Shown piece after piece: positions 12,021 through 23,704 of a stretch of 64,000 nucleotides of DNA (position 1 is its first letter; every line of letters starts with the position of its first letter). Position numbers and translations under genes: made by a program. Under the pieces are notes generated by a model. The model made no database searches. It was given only the letters and a program-made list of their open reading frames with translations, and was not told the DNA's origin. The DNA comes from Molanna angustata (lineage: Eukaryota > Arthropoda > Insecta > Trichoptera > Molannidae). The stretch lies in the NCBI GenBank assembly GCA_963576475.1, contig OY754970.1, forward strand, positions 26,647,091-26,711,090. The letters run 5' to 3'.

Positions 12021-15000
12021 TTTTATTTGGCCAAAGATACCCTCGGAACGGAAAATTTTGAAGTCAAATATAATATTAAAAAAAATCTAGCACTTTTATT
12101 TGGTCAAAGATACCCTCAATTTTTCTGGAGTGTATGTAGCACTACAATGTGCATCTGACGCAAAAATAAAACTTATAAAAAATAAACCGCAACATTGTGT
12201 TCAAGCCGATTAACCGCATATTTTGTAGAATAATGTAATATTAAAAAAAAAATCCTGCACTTTTATTTGGCCAAAGATACCCTCAATTTTTCTGACGTGT
12301 ATGTATCACTACAATGTGCATCTGACGCAAAAATAAAATTTATAAAAAATAAACCGCAACATTGTGTTCAAGCGGATCAACGAAAAATTTTGATGTCAAA
12401 TATAATATTAATAAAAAATCTTACACTTTTATTTGGTCAAAGATACCCTCAATTTTTCTAAGGTGTATGTAGCACTACAATGTGCATCTGACGCAAAAAT
12501 AAAATTCAAATAAAATAAACCGCAACATTGTTTTTAAGCCGATTAACGGAAAATTTTGAAGTCAAATATAATATTAAAAAAAATCTTGCACTTTTATTTG
12601 GTCATAGATACCCTCAATTTTTCTGAGGTATATGCAGCACTACAATGTGCATCTGACGCAAAAACAAAATTTATAAAAAATAAACCGCAACATTGTGTTC
12701 AAGCGGATTAACGGAAAATTTTGATGTCAAATATAATATTAAAAAAAATCTAGCACTTTTATTTGGTCGTAAGATACCCTCAATTTTTCTGAGGTGTATG
12801 TAGCACTACAATGTGCATCTGAAGCAAAAATAAAATTCAAATAAAATAAACCGCAACATTGTTTTCAAGCCGATTAACGGAAAATTTTGAAGTCAAATAT
12901 AATATTAAATAAAAATCTAGAACTTTTATTTGATCAAAGATACCCTCAATTTTTCTGAGGTGTATGTAGCACTACAATGTGCATCTGACGCAAAAATAAA
13001 ATTTATAAAAAATAAACCGCAACATTGTGTTCAAGCGGATTAACGGAAAATATTGATGTCAAATATAATATTAAAAAAAATCTAGCACTTTTATTTGGTC
13101 AAAGATACCCTCAATTTTTCTGGAGTGTATGTAGCACTACAATGTGCATCTGACGCAAAAATAAAATTTATAAAAAATAAACCGCAACATTGTGTTCAAG
13201 CGGATTAACGGAAAATTTTGATGTCAAATATAATATTTAAAAAAAATCTAGCACATTTATTTGATCAAAGATACCCTCAATTTTTCTGCAGTATATAAAG
13301 CACTACAATGTGCATCTGACGCAAAAATAAAATTCAAATAAAATAAACCGCAACATTGTGTTCAAGCGGATTAACGGAAAATTTTGAAGTAAAATATAAT
13401 ATTATAAAAAAATCTAGCACTTTCATTTGGTCAAAGATACCCTCAATTTTTCTGAGGTGTATGTAGCACTTTAATGTGCATCTGACGCAAAAATAAAATT
13501 CAAATAAAATAAACCGCAACATTGTTTTCAAGCCGATTAACGGAAAATTTTGAAGTAAAATATAATATTAAAAAAAAATCTAGCACTTTTATTTGGTCAA
13601 AGATACCCTCAATTTTTCTGATGTGTATGTAGCACTACAATGTGCATCTGAAGCAAAAATAAAATTCAAATAAAATAAACCGCAACATTGTTTTCAAGCC
13701 GATTAACGGAAAATTTTGAAGTCAAATAAAATATTAAAAAAAAACTTGCACTTTTATTTGGTCAAAGATACCCTCAATTTTTCTGAGGTATATGTAGCAC
13801 TACAATGTGCATCTGACGCAAAAATAAAATTTATAAAAAATAAACCGCAACATTGTGTTCAAGCGGATTAACGGAAAATTTTGATGTCAAATATAATATT
13901 AAAAAAAATCTTGCACTTTTATTTGATCAAAGATACCCTCAATTTTTCTGAGGTGTATGTAGCACTACAATGTGCATATGAAGCAAAAATAAAATTCAAA
14001 TAAAATAAACCGCAACATTGTTTTCAAGCCGATTAACGGAAAATTTTGAAGTAAAATATAATATTATAAAAAAATCTAGCACTTTCATTTGGTCAAAGAT
14101 ACCCTCAATTTTTCTGAGGTGTATGTAGCACTTTAATGTGCATCTGACGCAAAAATAAAATTCAAATAAAATAAACCGCAACATTGTTTTCAAGCCGATT
14201 AACGGAAAATTTTGAAGTAAAATATAATATTAAAAATAAATCTAGCACTTTTATTTGGTCAAAGATACCCTCAATTTTTCTGATGTGTATGTAGCACTAC
14301 AATGTGCATCTGAAGCAAAAATAAAATTCAAATAAAATAAACCGCAACATTGTTTTCAAGCCGATTAACGGAAAATTTTGAAGTAAAATATAATATTATA
14401 AAAAAATCTAGCACTTTCATTTGGTCAAAGATACCCTCAATTTTTCTGAGGTATATGTATCACTATAATGTGCATCTGACGCAAAAATAAAATTTATAAA
14501 AAATAAACCGCAACATTGTGTTCAAGCGGATCAACGGAAAATTTTGACGTCAAATATAATATTAATAAAAAATCTAGCACTTTTATTTGGTCAAAGATAC
14601 CCTCAATTTTTCTAAGATGTATGTAGCACTACAATGTGCATCTGACGCAAAAATAAAATTCAAATAAAATAAACCGCAACATTGTGTTCAAGCGGATTAA
14701 CGGAAAATTTTGAAGTCAAATATAATATTCAAAAAAATCTTGGACTTTTATTTGGTCAAAGATACCCTCAATTTTTCTGAGGTGTATGTAGCACTACAAT
14801 GTGCATCTGAAGCAAAAATAAAATTCAAATAAAATAAACCGCAACATTGTTTTCAAGCCGATTAACGGAAAATTTTGAAGTCAAATATAATATTAAAAAA
14901 AAATCTAGCACTTTTATTTGATCAAAGATACCCTCAATTTTTCTGACGTGTATGTAGCACTACAATCTGCATCTGACGCAAAAATAAAATTTATAAAAAA

Positions 15001-15683
15001 TAAACCGCAACATTGTGTTCAAGCGGATTAACGGAAAATTTTGATGTCAAATATAATATTAAAAAAAATCTAGCACTTTTATTTGGTCAAAGATACCCTC
15101 AATTTTTCTAAGGTGTATGTAGCACTACAATGTGCATCTGACGCAAAAATAAAATTCAAATAAAATAAACCGCAACATTGTTTTCAAGCCGATTAACGGA
15201 AAATTTTGAAGTCAAATATAATATTAAAAAAAATCTTGCACTTTTATTTGGTCAAAGATACCCTCAATTTTTCTGAGGTATATGTAGCACTACAATGTGC
15301 ATCTGACGCAAAAATAAAATTTATAAAAAATAAACCGCAACATTGTGTTCAAGCGGATTAACGGAAAATTTTGATGTCATATATAATATTAAAAAAAAAT
15401 CTAGCACTTTTATTTGGTCAAAGATACCCTCAATTTTTCTGACGTGTATGTAGCACTACAATCTGCATCTGACGCTAAAATAAAAATCATAAAAAATAAA
15501 CCGCAACATTGTGTTAAAGCGGATTAACGGAAAAATTTGATGTCAAATATAATATTAAAAAAAATCTAGCACTTTTATTTGGTCTAAGATACCCTCAATT
15601 TTTCTGACGTGTATGTAGCACTACAATCTGCATCTGACGCAAAAATAAAAATCATAAAAAATAAACCGCAACATTGTGTTCAA
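12021..15683 (-). repeat. ~166-bp satellite, left arm (~22 copies)
   Basis: Monomers of 165-167 bp carry TTTATTTGGTCAAAGATACC, CTCAATTTTTCTGA, CTACAATGTGCATCTGACGC, ACCGCAACATTGT and TTAACGGAAAATTTTGA. Two monomer types alternate, with either AATTTATAAAAAATAAACCG or AATTCAAATAAAATAAACCG. The array ends abruptly at GTGTTCAA|TGCGCACTGG, entering the loop. Confidence 0.97.
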
Positions 15684-16659
15684 TGCGCACTGGTAAAGGC
15701 AACCACTTCGAGGTGCAAACATTCTACCCTTTTAAACTATCTATTTGAAGTTTGTTTGTTTTAAAAAAAAAAATGACATTATTGCTATTGTCAATGTATT
15801 GAATCGTTATTACAAGTATTCTCAGCATAAGCATTTTTTCTTTTTGTAAAAGAAAAAAACAGTATATAATTATCGCCAAATATCTTCAAATATCTTCCTT
15901 TCTGTTAAAAAGTCAAGTTATTTGGCGATACCTGTACTATTCAAACTATTTATATATCTTTTATTGAAAAAATATATAAAATATCTCATGTGATTCCCGG
16001 AAAGTTCGTCATTGCGGACTAAGTGTGGAGCAGACATTAAATCAACCCTTATGCCGGATTTATACGTTGGTATAGGCGCGGCGAACGTCTCGGCGAGCGT
16101 GTAAACGGCTTAAAAGTCGACAGCTCGGACACTATTTACATGCTCGCGAGCCCGTCAGTATCAAAACATGAAGGATGCTGAGGTTATATCGGCCATTACT
16201 TTTGACCTTACGTATTTTTATTATAATATAGGATTTTTCAATTATCTCTACATGTACATGTTCTTAATCAAACAATAGACATTTTTCAATAATAAATATT
16301 ATTTAAAAATTCTAAAAGAAATGCATATCAGAATATAAAAAAAATATTTTAATCATTATTTATTTTATTTATTTAATTACATACTTCGGAGTTTAAGTTG
16401 GATTCTGGTATTCAGAAATATGAGAGCTCGAGATCTCTCGCCGAGCCAAGGCGAGCGTGGAAACGGCCTATTACATTGGATAATTCCATATAATTGGGTA
16501 ACCCCTTATTCTAGGAAAGGATTTTTTTTTCGTATAAATTGGTATTATTTGTTTATACTTTACGTGCATGTCGCGAGACAAGACCTATTTAAAACGTTCT
16601 GTGGATTAATTTGATCAATTAATTATTTTCTTTTAACTATTTGGTTTTTTATGTTTATA
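15684..16659. other. loop DNA upstream of the three-exon gene
   Basis: It joins the left satellite to the gene. Two GC-rich patches share GGCGAGCGTG and AAACGGC (about 16097 and 16451), in the same orientation, with CTCGGCGAG/CTCGCCGAG around them; they may be parts of one MITE. A promoter should lie here if the gene is transcribed, but no convincing TATA/Inr pair was picked out. The short frame at 16420-16614 has no family resemblance. Confidence 0.4.
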
Positions 16660-18974
16660 ATGGCTCAACGAAAAGTTTTTAATACGTGCGAAACTCTCGC
16701 GAAATTTATTTTTGAGCATATCAAGTGTACATGTGATATTCAATTTAATTCATCTGGTCAAGGATCTCTTCTTTACAAGGTATGTTGTAATTTATTATAT
16801 AATATATCTATTAAAAATACATATCACGTTGAATATTTTTATAGTTGCATATACGCAAACTATGGAATTATAAGGTACAAAATCATATATAATCTAAGAC
16901 GCAATTATAATCATATATAATCTAAGACGCCATTATAATCATAATATATATATATAATTAAGACGCAATTTTTGAATTTTTTCCTGCCGGATTCATTAAT
17001 ATTTTAAGACAAATATCGCAATAGAAACGAAGTTCGAATATTATAGGAGAACCGGGAAATCGAGATATCTTCAGGGCTTACGACCTGTCATCGGCTGGTT
17101 TACGTAATCACTATGCGCTTGTGCAACTTTCACCTATTATTGAGTTCCCTATCAATCCACATTTTAAAAGTTCTATATATTCATCAAATCTAATTCATTT
17201 CGCTTGCATAAAGTGATTACGTAAACCAGTCGATGACAGGTCGTAAGACCTGTAGATGCCTTGATTTCGCGGTTCTCCTACAATATTCTAATTTCGTCTC
17301 TACTGAGACATTAAAAATTTGTTATAAAAATTTAAAATTTTTGGGAGTTCCATGTTATATTTGATTCAATTATTTAACATTTATATTATACAATTTGAAC
17401 ATAATATATATGAATTACAATTAAAAAAAATCTAAAATTTAATAATTGAGTAACTACTTATTACAAAAAAAAATGTTGTCCAAATACACACAGAGTTTAT
17501 TGCACCTATTTCCTAGAATCTATAGGTACAACAGAAGGATAAATTCATAAGAGAATTCTTGAATGTGAATGGTAAAAAAGTGAATGCACAGTACCTATAT
17601 GTTTCTATAGTTTTAATTTACCTAACATTTTTTTTAGATTATTCGCCAATTCCGATTTAAAAATGATAGAAAAAGCAGACAAGTTATAGTTCGACAATGG
17701 AAAAAGATTGTGGAGAATAATGTACTATATGAAAACATTTTTAATGAAAAGAAATGTCGTGGTCAAAATTGCTGCATGAAAATTGTAAGTAAATTTATAA
17801 TAATGAATAATAGCCCAATTGTCAATTTGTCCAAGATAAGTTATTTCTCTTAACAGATCGACAAAGTTTCTAGCCAATATGTGAGATTTTTATGGCCAGG
17901 TCTATGTTTTGCATGTTTTTTTTACAACTTTGGAGTAAAAAACACCAACTTAGAAGCTTCGCATCTTATATATTCTATATATATGTAGGAATTCGTGGCT
18001 CAGTTGGTTAGATATCTGACTGCTGAGCTAAATGTCCCGGGTTCGATTCCCGGTGGAGACACTGTTTTTAATTGTGTTTTCAGTCTGGATCTGTGAGACG
18101 ATAAATATCGTAAGTCTCCAGAATGTGGCAACTTGTTATTGGGTGCGTGTTAAATAATTATTTGACATAATACCTGTTAGTTGTCCAAGAAGCTACATAA
18201 ATATACAATATAATATAAATATATATATGAAGTTTTTTTCATTTTTCAATATATCTCAAAAACGGTAAAAACGTTAACTTAAAAAAGTTCTTAAAGAAGT
18301 TCCGGAGTTTTTTAAATATTTTTTTATTAACAAGTACGTATATTATATATCATTTTTTTTTTATGAAAATTTATGTTAAAATTGAATTTAGTGACGATGT
18401 TGTTTCATACAATTTGTAGGGCAAAATACACAATATCTACAGGACTAAGTAGTTTTGTACTTAATCTTCATACAGACATGCAAAACATCAAACTGTTTTA
18501 ATCTATTCGGGTTAGAAAAAGGACTGAACTCTTAATTGACATGTGACATTTTTAATCATTTTTCAGGCTACAAGAGATAGTTTAAGTGATAGCTTGCATA
18601 TTCCATTTGAAGAAATTATGGACGAAATTCCAGAAGAAATTACATACGAAATTCCAGAAGAAATTACATACGAAATTCCAGAAGAAATTACATACGAAAT
18701 TCCAGAAGAAATTACATACAAAATTCCAGAAGAAATTACATACGAAATTCCAGAAGAAATTACATACGAAATTCCAGAAGAAATTACGGACGACATTCCA
18801 GAAGAAATTACATACGAAATTCCAGAAGATATTTGTATTACAGATGATGAAATTTTACCAGAGGGAAAATATGACCACACCGAAACTCCACTTCTAGATT
18901 TGACGATAGCAGAAGATTTCGAAACAGAATTGAAACAGTATGAAAAAAGAACTAAATACGATCATAGGGAGTAA
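16660..18974 (+). CDS. three-exon gene, acidic repeat protein of unknown function
   Basis: Proposed exons are 16660-16779, 17638-17784 and 18567-18974, giving 40 + 49 + 135 = 224 residues. Junctions are AAG|GTATGT..TTTTTTTTAG|ATT and ATT|GTAAGT..TTTTTCAG|GCT; both introns are phase 0 and all exons stay open, which is hard to get by chance. ATG 16660 (ATAATGG context) is preferred to the in-frame ATG 16651. The N-terminal 89 residues are basic and contain CETLAKFIFEHIKCTC and KKCRGQNCC cysteine clusters. Residues 90-224 are acidic, with nine 8-residue repeats of EIPEEITY type, then ITDDEILPEG and a charged tail. No signal peptide or membrane segment is seen. The family is not recognised. A MITE sits in intron 1 and a SINE in intron 2. 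It is the only credible spliced gene in the foldback loop: cargo, a captured host gene or an accessory protein. Further 3' exons may be lost behind the LINE debris. Confidence 0.55.
17019..17305. mobile_element. 287-bp MITE in intron 1
   Basis: Long TIRs pair CAATAGAAACGAAGTTCGAA..GGAGAACCG..GGGCTTACGACCTGTC on the left with the inverted copy ending CTACTG on the right (arms about 100 bp, a few mismatches), around a central AT-rich spacer. The start CARTAG is hAT-like, but no 8-bp duplication was found. A half copy is at 7240-7400. Confidence 0.8.
17988..18200 (+). mobile_element. tRNA-derived SINE in intron 2
   Basis: The head has clear A (TGGCTCAGTTGG) and B (GGGTTCGATTCCC) boxes at tRNA spacing, but the acceptor ends do not pair, so it is not a functional tRNA. 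The body (TCAGTCTGGATCTGTGAGACG..CTCCAGAATGTGGCAAC..CTGTTAGTTGTCCAAGAAG) runs to about 18200. A B-box fragment with a loosely similar GTTAGTTGG-AAGAA tail occurs at 57180-57300. Confidence 0.7.
18624..18839 (+). repeat. coding 24-bp minisatellite, nine copies
   Basis: The unit GAAATTCCAGAAGAAATTAC plus ATAC is repeated nine times in frame in exon 3. Units differ by single codons (E to K, Y to D, DDIP). Near-identity at DNA level points to recent slippage or unequal exchange, yet no unit carries a stop or frameshift. Confidence 0.95.
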
Positions 18975-18999
18975 AATGCCTCGAAAGAAGAAGAAAGCA

Positions 19000-19683
19000 A
19001 GAGCTAAGTCTAAAGTGATTGTTATTGAAAAAAGCCAAAGAAGAACAGAATGCGAAATACGAGTTGATAAAGAACGAATTAAACAAGTGTATGAAGATTA
19101 TTTGTTTTTAGGAAGTATGTTTCAGCATGATGGAAGATTGGAAAATGATATAGAAAGAAGGGTGCACTAAGAACAATAATGACACCCAATTATTTCAAGG
19201 CCAGCAAAACTTACTGTGCACAATGCAATTGTTGTTCCAACCATAATGTATGCAAGTGGGACATTGCAGAAGATGCTTGAAAGTAAAATTAACACTGAAA
19301 ATAAGGTTCCTTAGAAGAATGTATGACAAAACAATTTATGATAGGATAAGGAATCATGATATCAAAAGAGAATGTAACATCGAAAGACATAATGTTAGAA
19401 GAATGAAGATAATTGCTTTAGGATGGTTTGGACATGTAGAGGGAATGAACGAATGACAAAGAAAGTATACAAGGATGAAAAGACTGGAAATGAGATGTAG
19501 GGGTCGGCCGAAAAAGAGTTGGTATGATCATATAAATGAAATTTTGAAAGATAAGAACATACGATAATAGTATAATAATAGGAGAGCATGTATGGCCTGA
19601 AGTGTAGATATAAATGAGGCAAAATATGTGTGTCAAGATCGAAGAGTCTGGCTTTTGGCTCTTTCTGTCTACCACAAATAGGG
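19000..19683 (+). pseudogene. non-LTR retrotransposon C-terminal remnant (+)
   Basis: Successive frames give KVIVIEKSQRRTECEI, YLFLGSMFQHDGR then ENDIERRV, a block with VVPTIMYAS, then RRMYDKTIYDRIRN, ALGWFGHVEGMNE, and finally RRACMA, stop, SVDINEAKYVCQDRRVW. This is the order of the C-terminal third of insect endonuclease-reverse transcriptase LINE ORFs (KTKVMVIE.., YLGSMFTRDG.., RKMYGKTIRDRIRN, LRWFGHVERM, RRACM..VDEAR.VCKDR.RW). The polymerase core is absent. Several frameshifts and stops make it inactive. It starts just behind the stop codon of the three-exon gene, so its insertion may have truncated that gene. Inferred product only: the tail of ORF2. Confidence 0.8.
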
Positions 19684-19789
19684 AAATGGTATGTATGTAA
19701 GAATTGGATAACAAAGGTCTGACAAATATAAGATAAATCAAAAATTTTAAAATAAGATGCAGGCTTTGAGCAAAAGAAGCATAGTACAG

Positions 19790-20690
19790 TTGTTTAGATG
19801 TTCTTCTTTAATGGCTCTATTGCCCATATCGAGCCTTAGCTTCCAGTAACTTCCTCCTCCAACCTCTCCTGTCACTTGCTGCGACCTTCCAGTTTGGCAC
19901 TCAGAAGCTGGGACGCGTCCCTCACAATATCGCCTTCCCATCGCAGCCTCGGTCTTCCGACCTTTCTTTTGTTACCTAGGTGACAAAAGACTCTTTTTTG
20001 AACTCCCGATGATGGCATTCTCTGAACATGCTCAGCCCATATGTCAGAGACTTTGGGAGCTTTATAGATGTTTACAACTCATTGTTGAATTTAATCCTCC
20101 ATGTTTGTCCATCATTCACGGGTCCCAGGATTTTACGTATCACTTTTATTTCAAAGATGTCCAGCATCTCCGCAGACTTTGCTGTCAGTGTCTAAGCCTC
20201 ACACCCATATGATACAACAATCCTAATGATGTTTTATACAGGGTTGTCTTTGTATATCTGTGGACACTTCTACAACTAACACAGGTAATACAGAGAAGAA
20301 TGCTGTCACTTGTCGCTATTCACCTTTTTATATCTAGGGTATCTCCATTACCTTAATTGATAGTTGAACCCTAGTATGCAAATTCCTCAACAGTTTCAAA
20401 AGTACTTATCCTTGAATGTTATATTACTATGTTAAGCGTTTCTAGCATTTCTAGTTTGCTTCATTATTTTGGTTTTATTTTCATTGATTTGCAAACCTAT
20501 TTCTGCTGCTGCTGTTTCAAGTGGTTCAAAGACTTCCTGTAGGGCTGCAAGGGATCTTCCGACAATGTTGAGAATATCTGCATAACCAACTATTTGATTA
20601 CTCTTAATGTATGTAGTGGAGTTGGTGTTAATAGATGACTTTCTGATGACATAATCAAAAGCGGGAATACTCTCCAACATTCATTGATTT
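19790..20690 (-). pseudogene. non-LTR retrotransposon RT and C-terminal remnant (-)
   Basis: On the minus strand from about 20680 downwards: FDYVIRKSSINTN, then NQIVGYADILNIVGRSL with LETAAAEIGLQINENKTK, the palm region of a LINE reverse transcriptase in which the catalytic YADD is now YADI. Further on come VVSYGCEA, stop, TLTAKSAEML with FEIKVIRKILGPV, then W..FNNEL, and a last block near 19940-19800 with AAMGRRYCEGRVPASECQ. Stops and frameshifts occur throughout. It lies head-to-tail opposed to the + strand LINE remnant next to it, so two LINEs inserted in this segment. Confidence 0.8.
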
Positions 20691-21200
20691 TTGGCCAAGT
20701 TCCATTACAAGATGAAGAGGAAGAAATGTATGATAAAATCAAGAACGAAGAGGATTGCGATGAAACTGATAATCCCATCACGGGCGATGTGGAAGAAATT
20801 TTGGTCTGTGACGTTTCAATCGATACTAAAGACAATGAACTCGCAACACTTAGTCCATCAAGAACAAAGTGAAGAGGAATGCGCTAATTTTTGGAAAAGT
20901 GAATTGCACGTGGATTAGGCCTACTGGGGATACCACGATAAAAAAAACGCGCCGCTTACTCTACCTCAAGGTGGTGTGGAAATGAGTTTTTAAACTATGC
21001 GTGTTGAACTATAGTTTGCGGCGCTCATATGTCATAACTATTGATTTTACAATAAAAAAATAAAGCCAATGCACTCGACACAATACGGCGTCTCTATTGC
21101 CAATTCACAAAGATTGTGGAAGAAACATTGAAACTAATGTTCAAAACGCAATTTCCTGGATCAAGTATAGCAAACCCCAATGAAGACGAGCAATCGCCAT
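20686..21200 (+). pseudogene. possible pogo/Tigger transposase C-terminal remnant
   Basis: An acidic frame from 20686 to 20872 reads LIFGQVPLQDEEEEMYDKI, NEEDCDETDNP and VEEILVCDVSID, and stops. After about 190 bp without a frame, a second block (about 21065-21200) reads NALDTIRRLYCQFTKIVEE then TLKLMFKTQF and stops. An acidic linker followed by an ALDTLRRY-like helix is the usual C-terminus of Tigger/pogo DDE transposases, and that is the best guess. No DDE or CENP-B-like domain is visible, so this is weak. It could also be a 3' exon of the gene at 16660-18974, separated from it by LINE insertions, since both are acidic. Confidence 0.3.
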
Positions 21201-22139
21201 AAACAACAGGGTCTATTAACATATTATATTTTGTAATGATGTTTTATAAGTAAGAGTCTGTGGAATGACTAGAGCCTTTATTAATGTCTTGAGAGAAACT
21301 TTCATAAGTTGAAAATCTGCTGGTTGCAACGTCAGAAACATGATATTTGTATTTTCTTTTAAACGATATTGGAATATTTTTGCCATATAGCAGTACTGTA
21401 TTAAATGTAATCTGTATTTTCTTAGATAAAGCTTATTTTATAATAATATCTAAGCATCTCAAATTATAACTGCATTATTACACAATTGTAAAAACAAATT
21501 CTTATTTTTGTCAAATTTTTATTTTGTACTTAAATCAAATACTGTTTTTCTAATGAATTCATTGTAATAATTGAGATTGGTGTACTATGTGTTCTTATGT
21601 TTTTGATTATATATATTCTTTTTATCTTATACTATGGATGTTTTTAAATTACTTATGTAAAAAAACCTTCAATATTTATTTTAGTGTAATTTAAATATAC
21701 CTAGATATTTGTACACAAATCTTCATTATTTTTGTTTTGCAAATGTTATAAAATGTTGCAATGTATTCTATATATTCAATTGTATTCTTTATATTCACTT
21801 CACTTGAATATATAGAATACAATTGTCCATTGCAGATGAAGACATTACTGAAATTGATATTGGCAATAAGGAACATACTTACAATTTATCCACGTTGCAA
21901 AGATTAGAAGTAATTTAATAAGAAGACACTAAACTTGAATGTATAATTTTTTTACATATATATATATAAAAATGGATGTACGTATATTTGTTTCTATGTG
22001 AGCGATGGACTCCTAAACCAACATCCGATTGCGATGAAACTTTGGCAATCTGTTCAGCTCATTCCGATATCTATTTGATATTTATTCGAATCTCACAAAA
22101 AAAATTGAAAAAAAAAGTTGGTATTGAATTGACACTTAT
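21201..22139. other. loop DNA without genes
   Basis: AT-rich. Near 21955-22085 it contains the motif TATATAAAAATGGATGTACG..GGACTCCTAAACC..GATGAAACTTTGGCAATC, which resembles a dispersed insect repeat. A short inverted repeat around 21770-21825 (TATATTCAATTGTATTC / GAATACAATTG) is also present. No gene seen. Confidence 0.5.
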
Positions 22140-22345
22140 GGTGACTTCCACCAACGTTACCTAAACTGTCACATAGCTGGGTATCAACTAAGCTTAGGTA
22201 ACCCCTAACGTATCGTTTGGTTTTCACCAGTCTTAGCGTCTTAGGTAACTCTTATGTAGGTGGTGAAACGAAAATTCACGTTAGGTACTACATAAGAATT
22301 CTTAGGTAACACCTAAGAGTTAGGGGACGTTAGTGAAAGTCACCA
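22140..22345. mobile_element. 206-bp MITE in the loop
   Basis: GGTGACTTCCACCAACGTTA at the left matches, inverted, GACGTTAGTGAAAGTCACC at the right, extending through CCTAA/TTAGG for a TIR of about 25 bp. The interior repeats TTAGGTAAC-type words on both strands. No target duplication was identified. Confidence 0.7.
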
Positions 22346-22539
22346 ACAGTGGGTTAGTTCAGCGCGCAAACGAGAAGGTTTAAAAATTAAAATTTATTTA
22401 TTTAATATCTCCACAATAAATGATTGAATAAATGAATAAAGAAATAAAAATATTTTAAGAAAAAATCCTATATACCCATAATATAAAATGGTATATTATA
22501 TAAAACTGGTATAATGCTAAAGGTTCAAGTACCTGTATT

Positions 22540-22750
22540 TGTTTGAATAATTAAAAAATGAATGAATAGGGACGGAAAGGACTGTAGGGATGGAAGGGAA
22601 AAAACGAAATTATAATCAGCGAATCTAGATAAGAATGTTAAGTTTGTTTGAATCATTAAATAAAATTAAAAAATGAATGAATAGGGACTGTAGGGATGGA
22701 AGGGAAAAAATGGAATTATAATTAGCGAATCTAGATAAGAATGTTAAGTA
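22540..22750 (+). repeat. direct duplication of ~105 bp
   Basis: A block with AAAAAATGAATGAATAGGGA, GGATGGAAGGGAAAAAA, CGAATCTAGATAAGAATG and TTAAGT occurs twice in tandem. The first copy has an extra GGAAAGGACT-like segment. A simple local duplication. Confidence 0.85.
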
Positions 22751-23330
22751 ATAAAAAGGAAAAAATACCGAACAACCATTTTTATATATTTGGAGGTCAA
22801 TAATTAAACAGGCAGGACAACGTCTGCCAGGTTTTACTAATATATATATGTATAAAGTAAATAATTATAATATAAATTTTAAATTTGTTGTACCTAATTT
22901 GTGGAACCTTTTAAGCAATCAGAATGGCAAAGTAAAAATAAAACAAATTGTTATAAAAATAATATATTCATATATATTTTTTTTCATAAATTTTGTACAT
23001 TAAAAAGAATTGCAATAATATTTTGATATTTTATGTGAAAGATTAAAAAGGTAAGTATTATAAAATGCTGAGTAGGTAGCATTTTACATTGAAATAATAA
23101 TTATATAGATATAAAATGGATATATTATGTACTTATATACAAAAAAAATATAATGGTAACAAAAACTTTAATTCACTTCTTTGATAGAGAATCATCATTA
23201 AACTCTGGATTGTATGCTCCTGATTCTACATCAGTTGTAAAACATCCCTTCAGTCTCAATCAGCTTTGATTCCATGGTAGTCAGCGCCTGGTTGCTGTCC
23301 TCCCCACCTACCATTCCTCTCATAGACGCT
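22751..23330. other. loop DNA without genes
   Basis: Very AT-rich. No open frame with motifs, RNA gene or repeat boundary is supportable. It lies downstream, on the minus strand, of the candidate exon at 23331-23560. Confidence 0.5.
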
Positions 23331-23560
23331 CTAATACTTTTTTCCTTTAGCCTTCCTCAACGCTGTTTTATATGACTGTAATATTATTATTATTATCAGC
23401 AATATTTGAAATAGTGCGAAAGTTAAATAGAAGCTCACATAAATTATATGTGGAATAAAAATTCTAACTTCATTCCACTCTCTGCAGGTCTTCTCGATTG
23501 ATTTAATGAGTCCGCCAAATGGATCCACAATCTTTGAACCCTGGAGTCACTAGAATTCCC
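23331..23560 (-). CDS. possible terminal exon, single membrane segment
   Basis: A TTTCTTTTACAG acceptor-like site ends at about 23561 on the minus strand. Downstream one frame runs IVDPFGGLIKSIEKTCREWN, then a hydrophobic stretch YVSFYLTFALFQILLIIIII followed by a basic tail KTALRKAKGKKY and TAG at 23331. This looks like a C-terminal membrane anchor with a cytosolic basic tail. The frame is closed by a TGA just upstream, within the putative exon, so either a later acceptor is used or the sequence is decayed. There is no ATG. Upstream exons were not found. The family is not recognised. It may be a captured host-gene fragment or chance. Confidence 0.25.
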
Positions 23561-23704
23561 TGTAAAAGAAATAACTACAATATATTGCATGAAGTATTAA
23601 ATGATTTTAATTTAAAGAGGCTCTTAGTCTAACATTAATAATAACGAGTTGGTGTAATGACTGTCATATGAGAAAAAAATGTAAATATTTGAATTAAATG
23701 AAGG

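Noticed and set aside
9485..15683. CRISPR-like regular arrays
   Set aside because: Repeats are contiguous 125- and 166-bp monomers with no unique spacers and no cas genes; the DNA is eukaryotic.
18586..18897. HTKFQKKL repeat frame and the minus-strand ISSGISYV frame
   Set aside because: Shadow frames of the 24-bp minisatellite; only the EIPEEITY frame connects in phase to the upstream exons and splice sites.
23540..23561. NPC2-like FKDCGS in the minus-strand candidate exon
   Set aside because: Six residues in a frame that stops after 18 codons; no other ML-domain feature.
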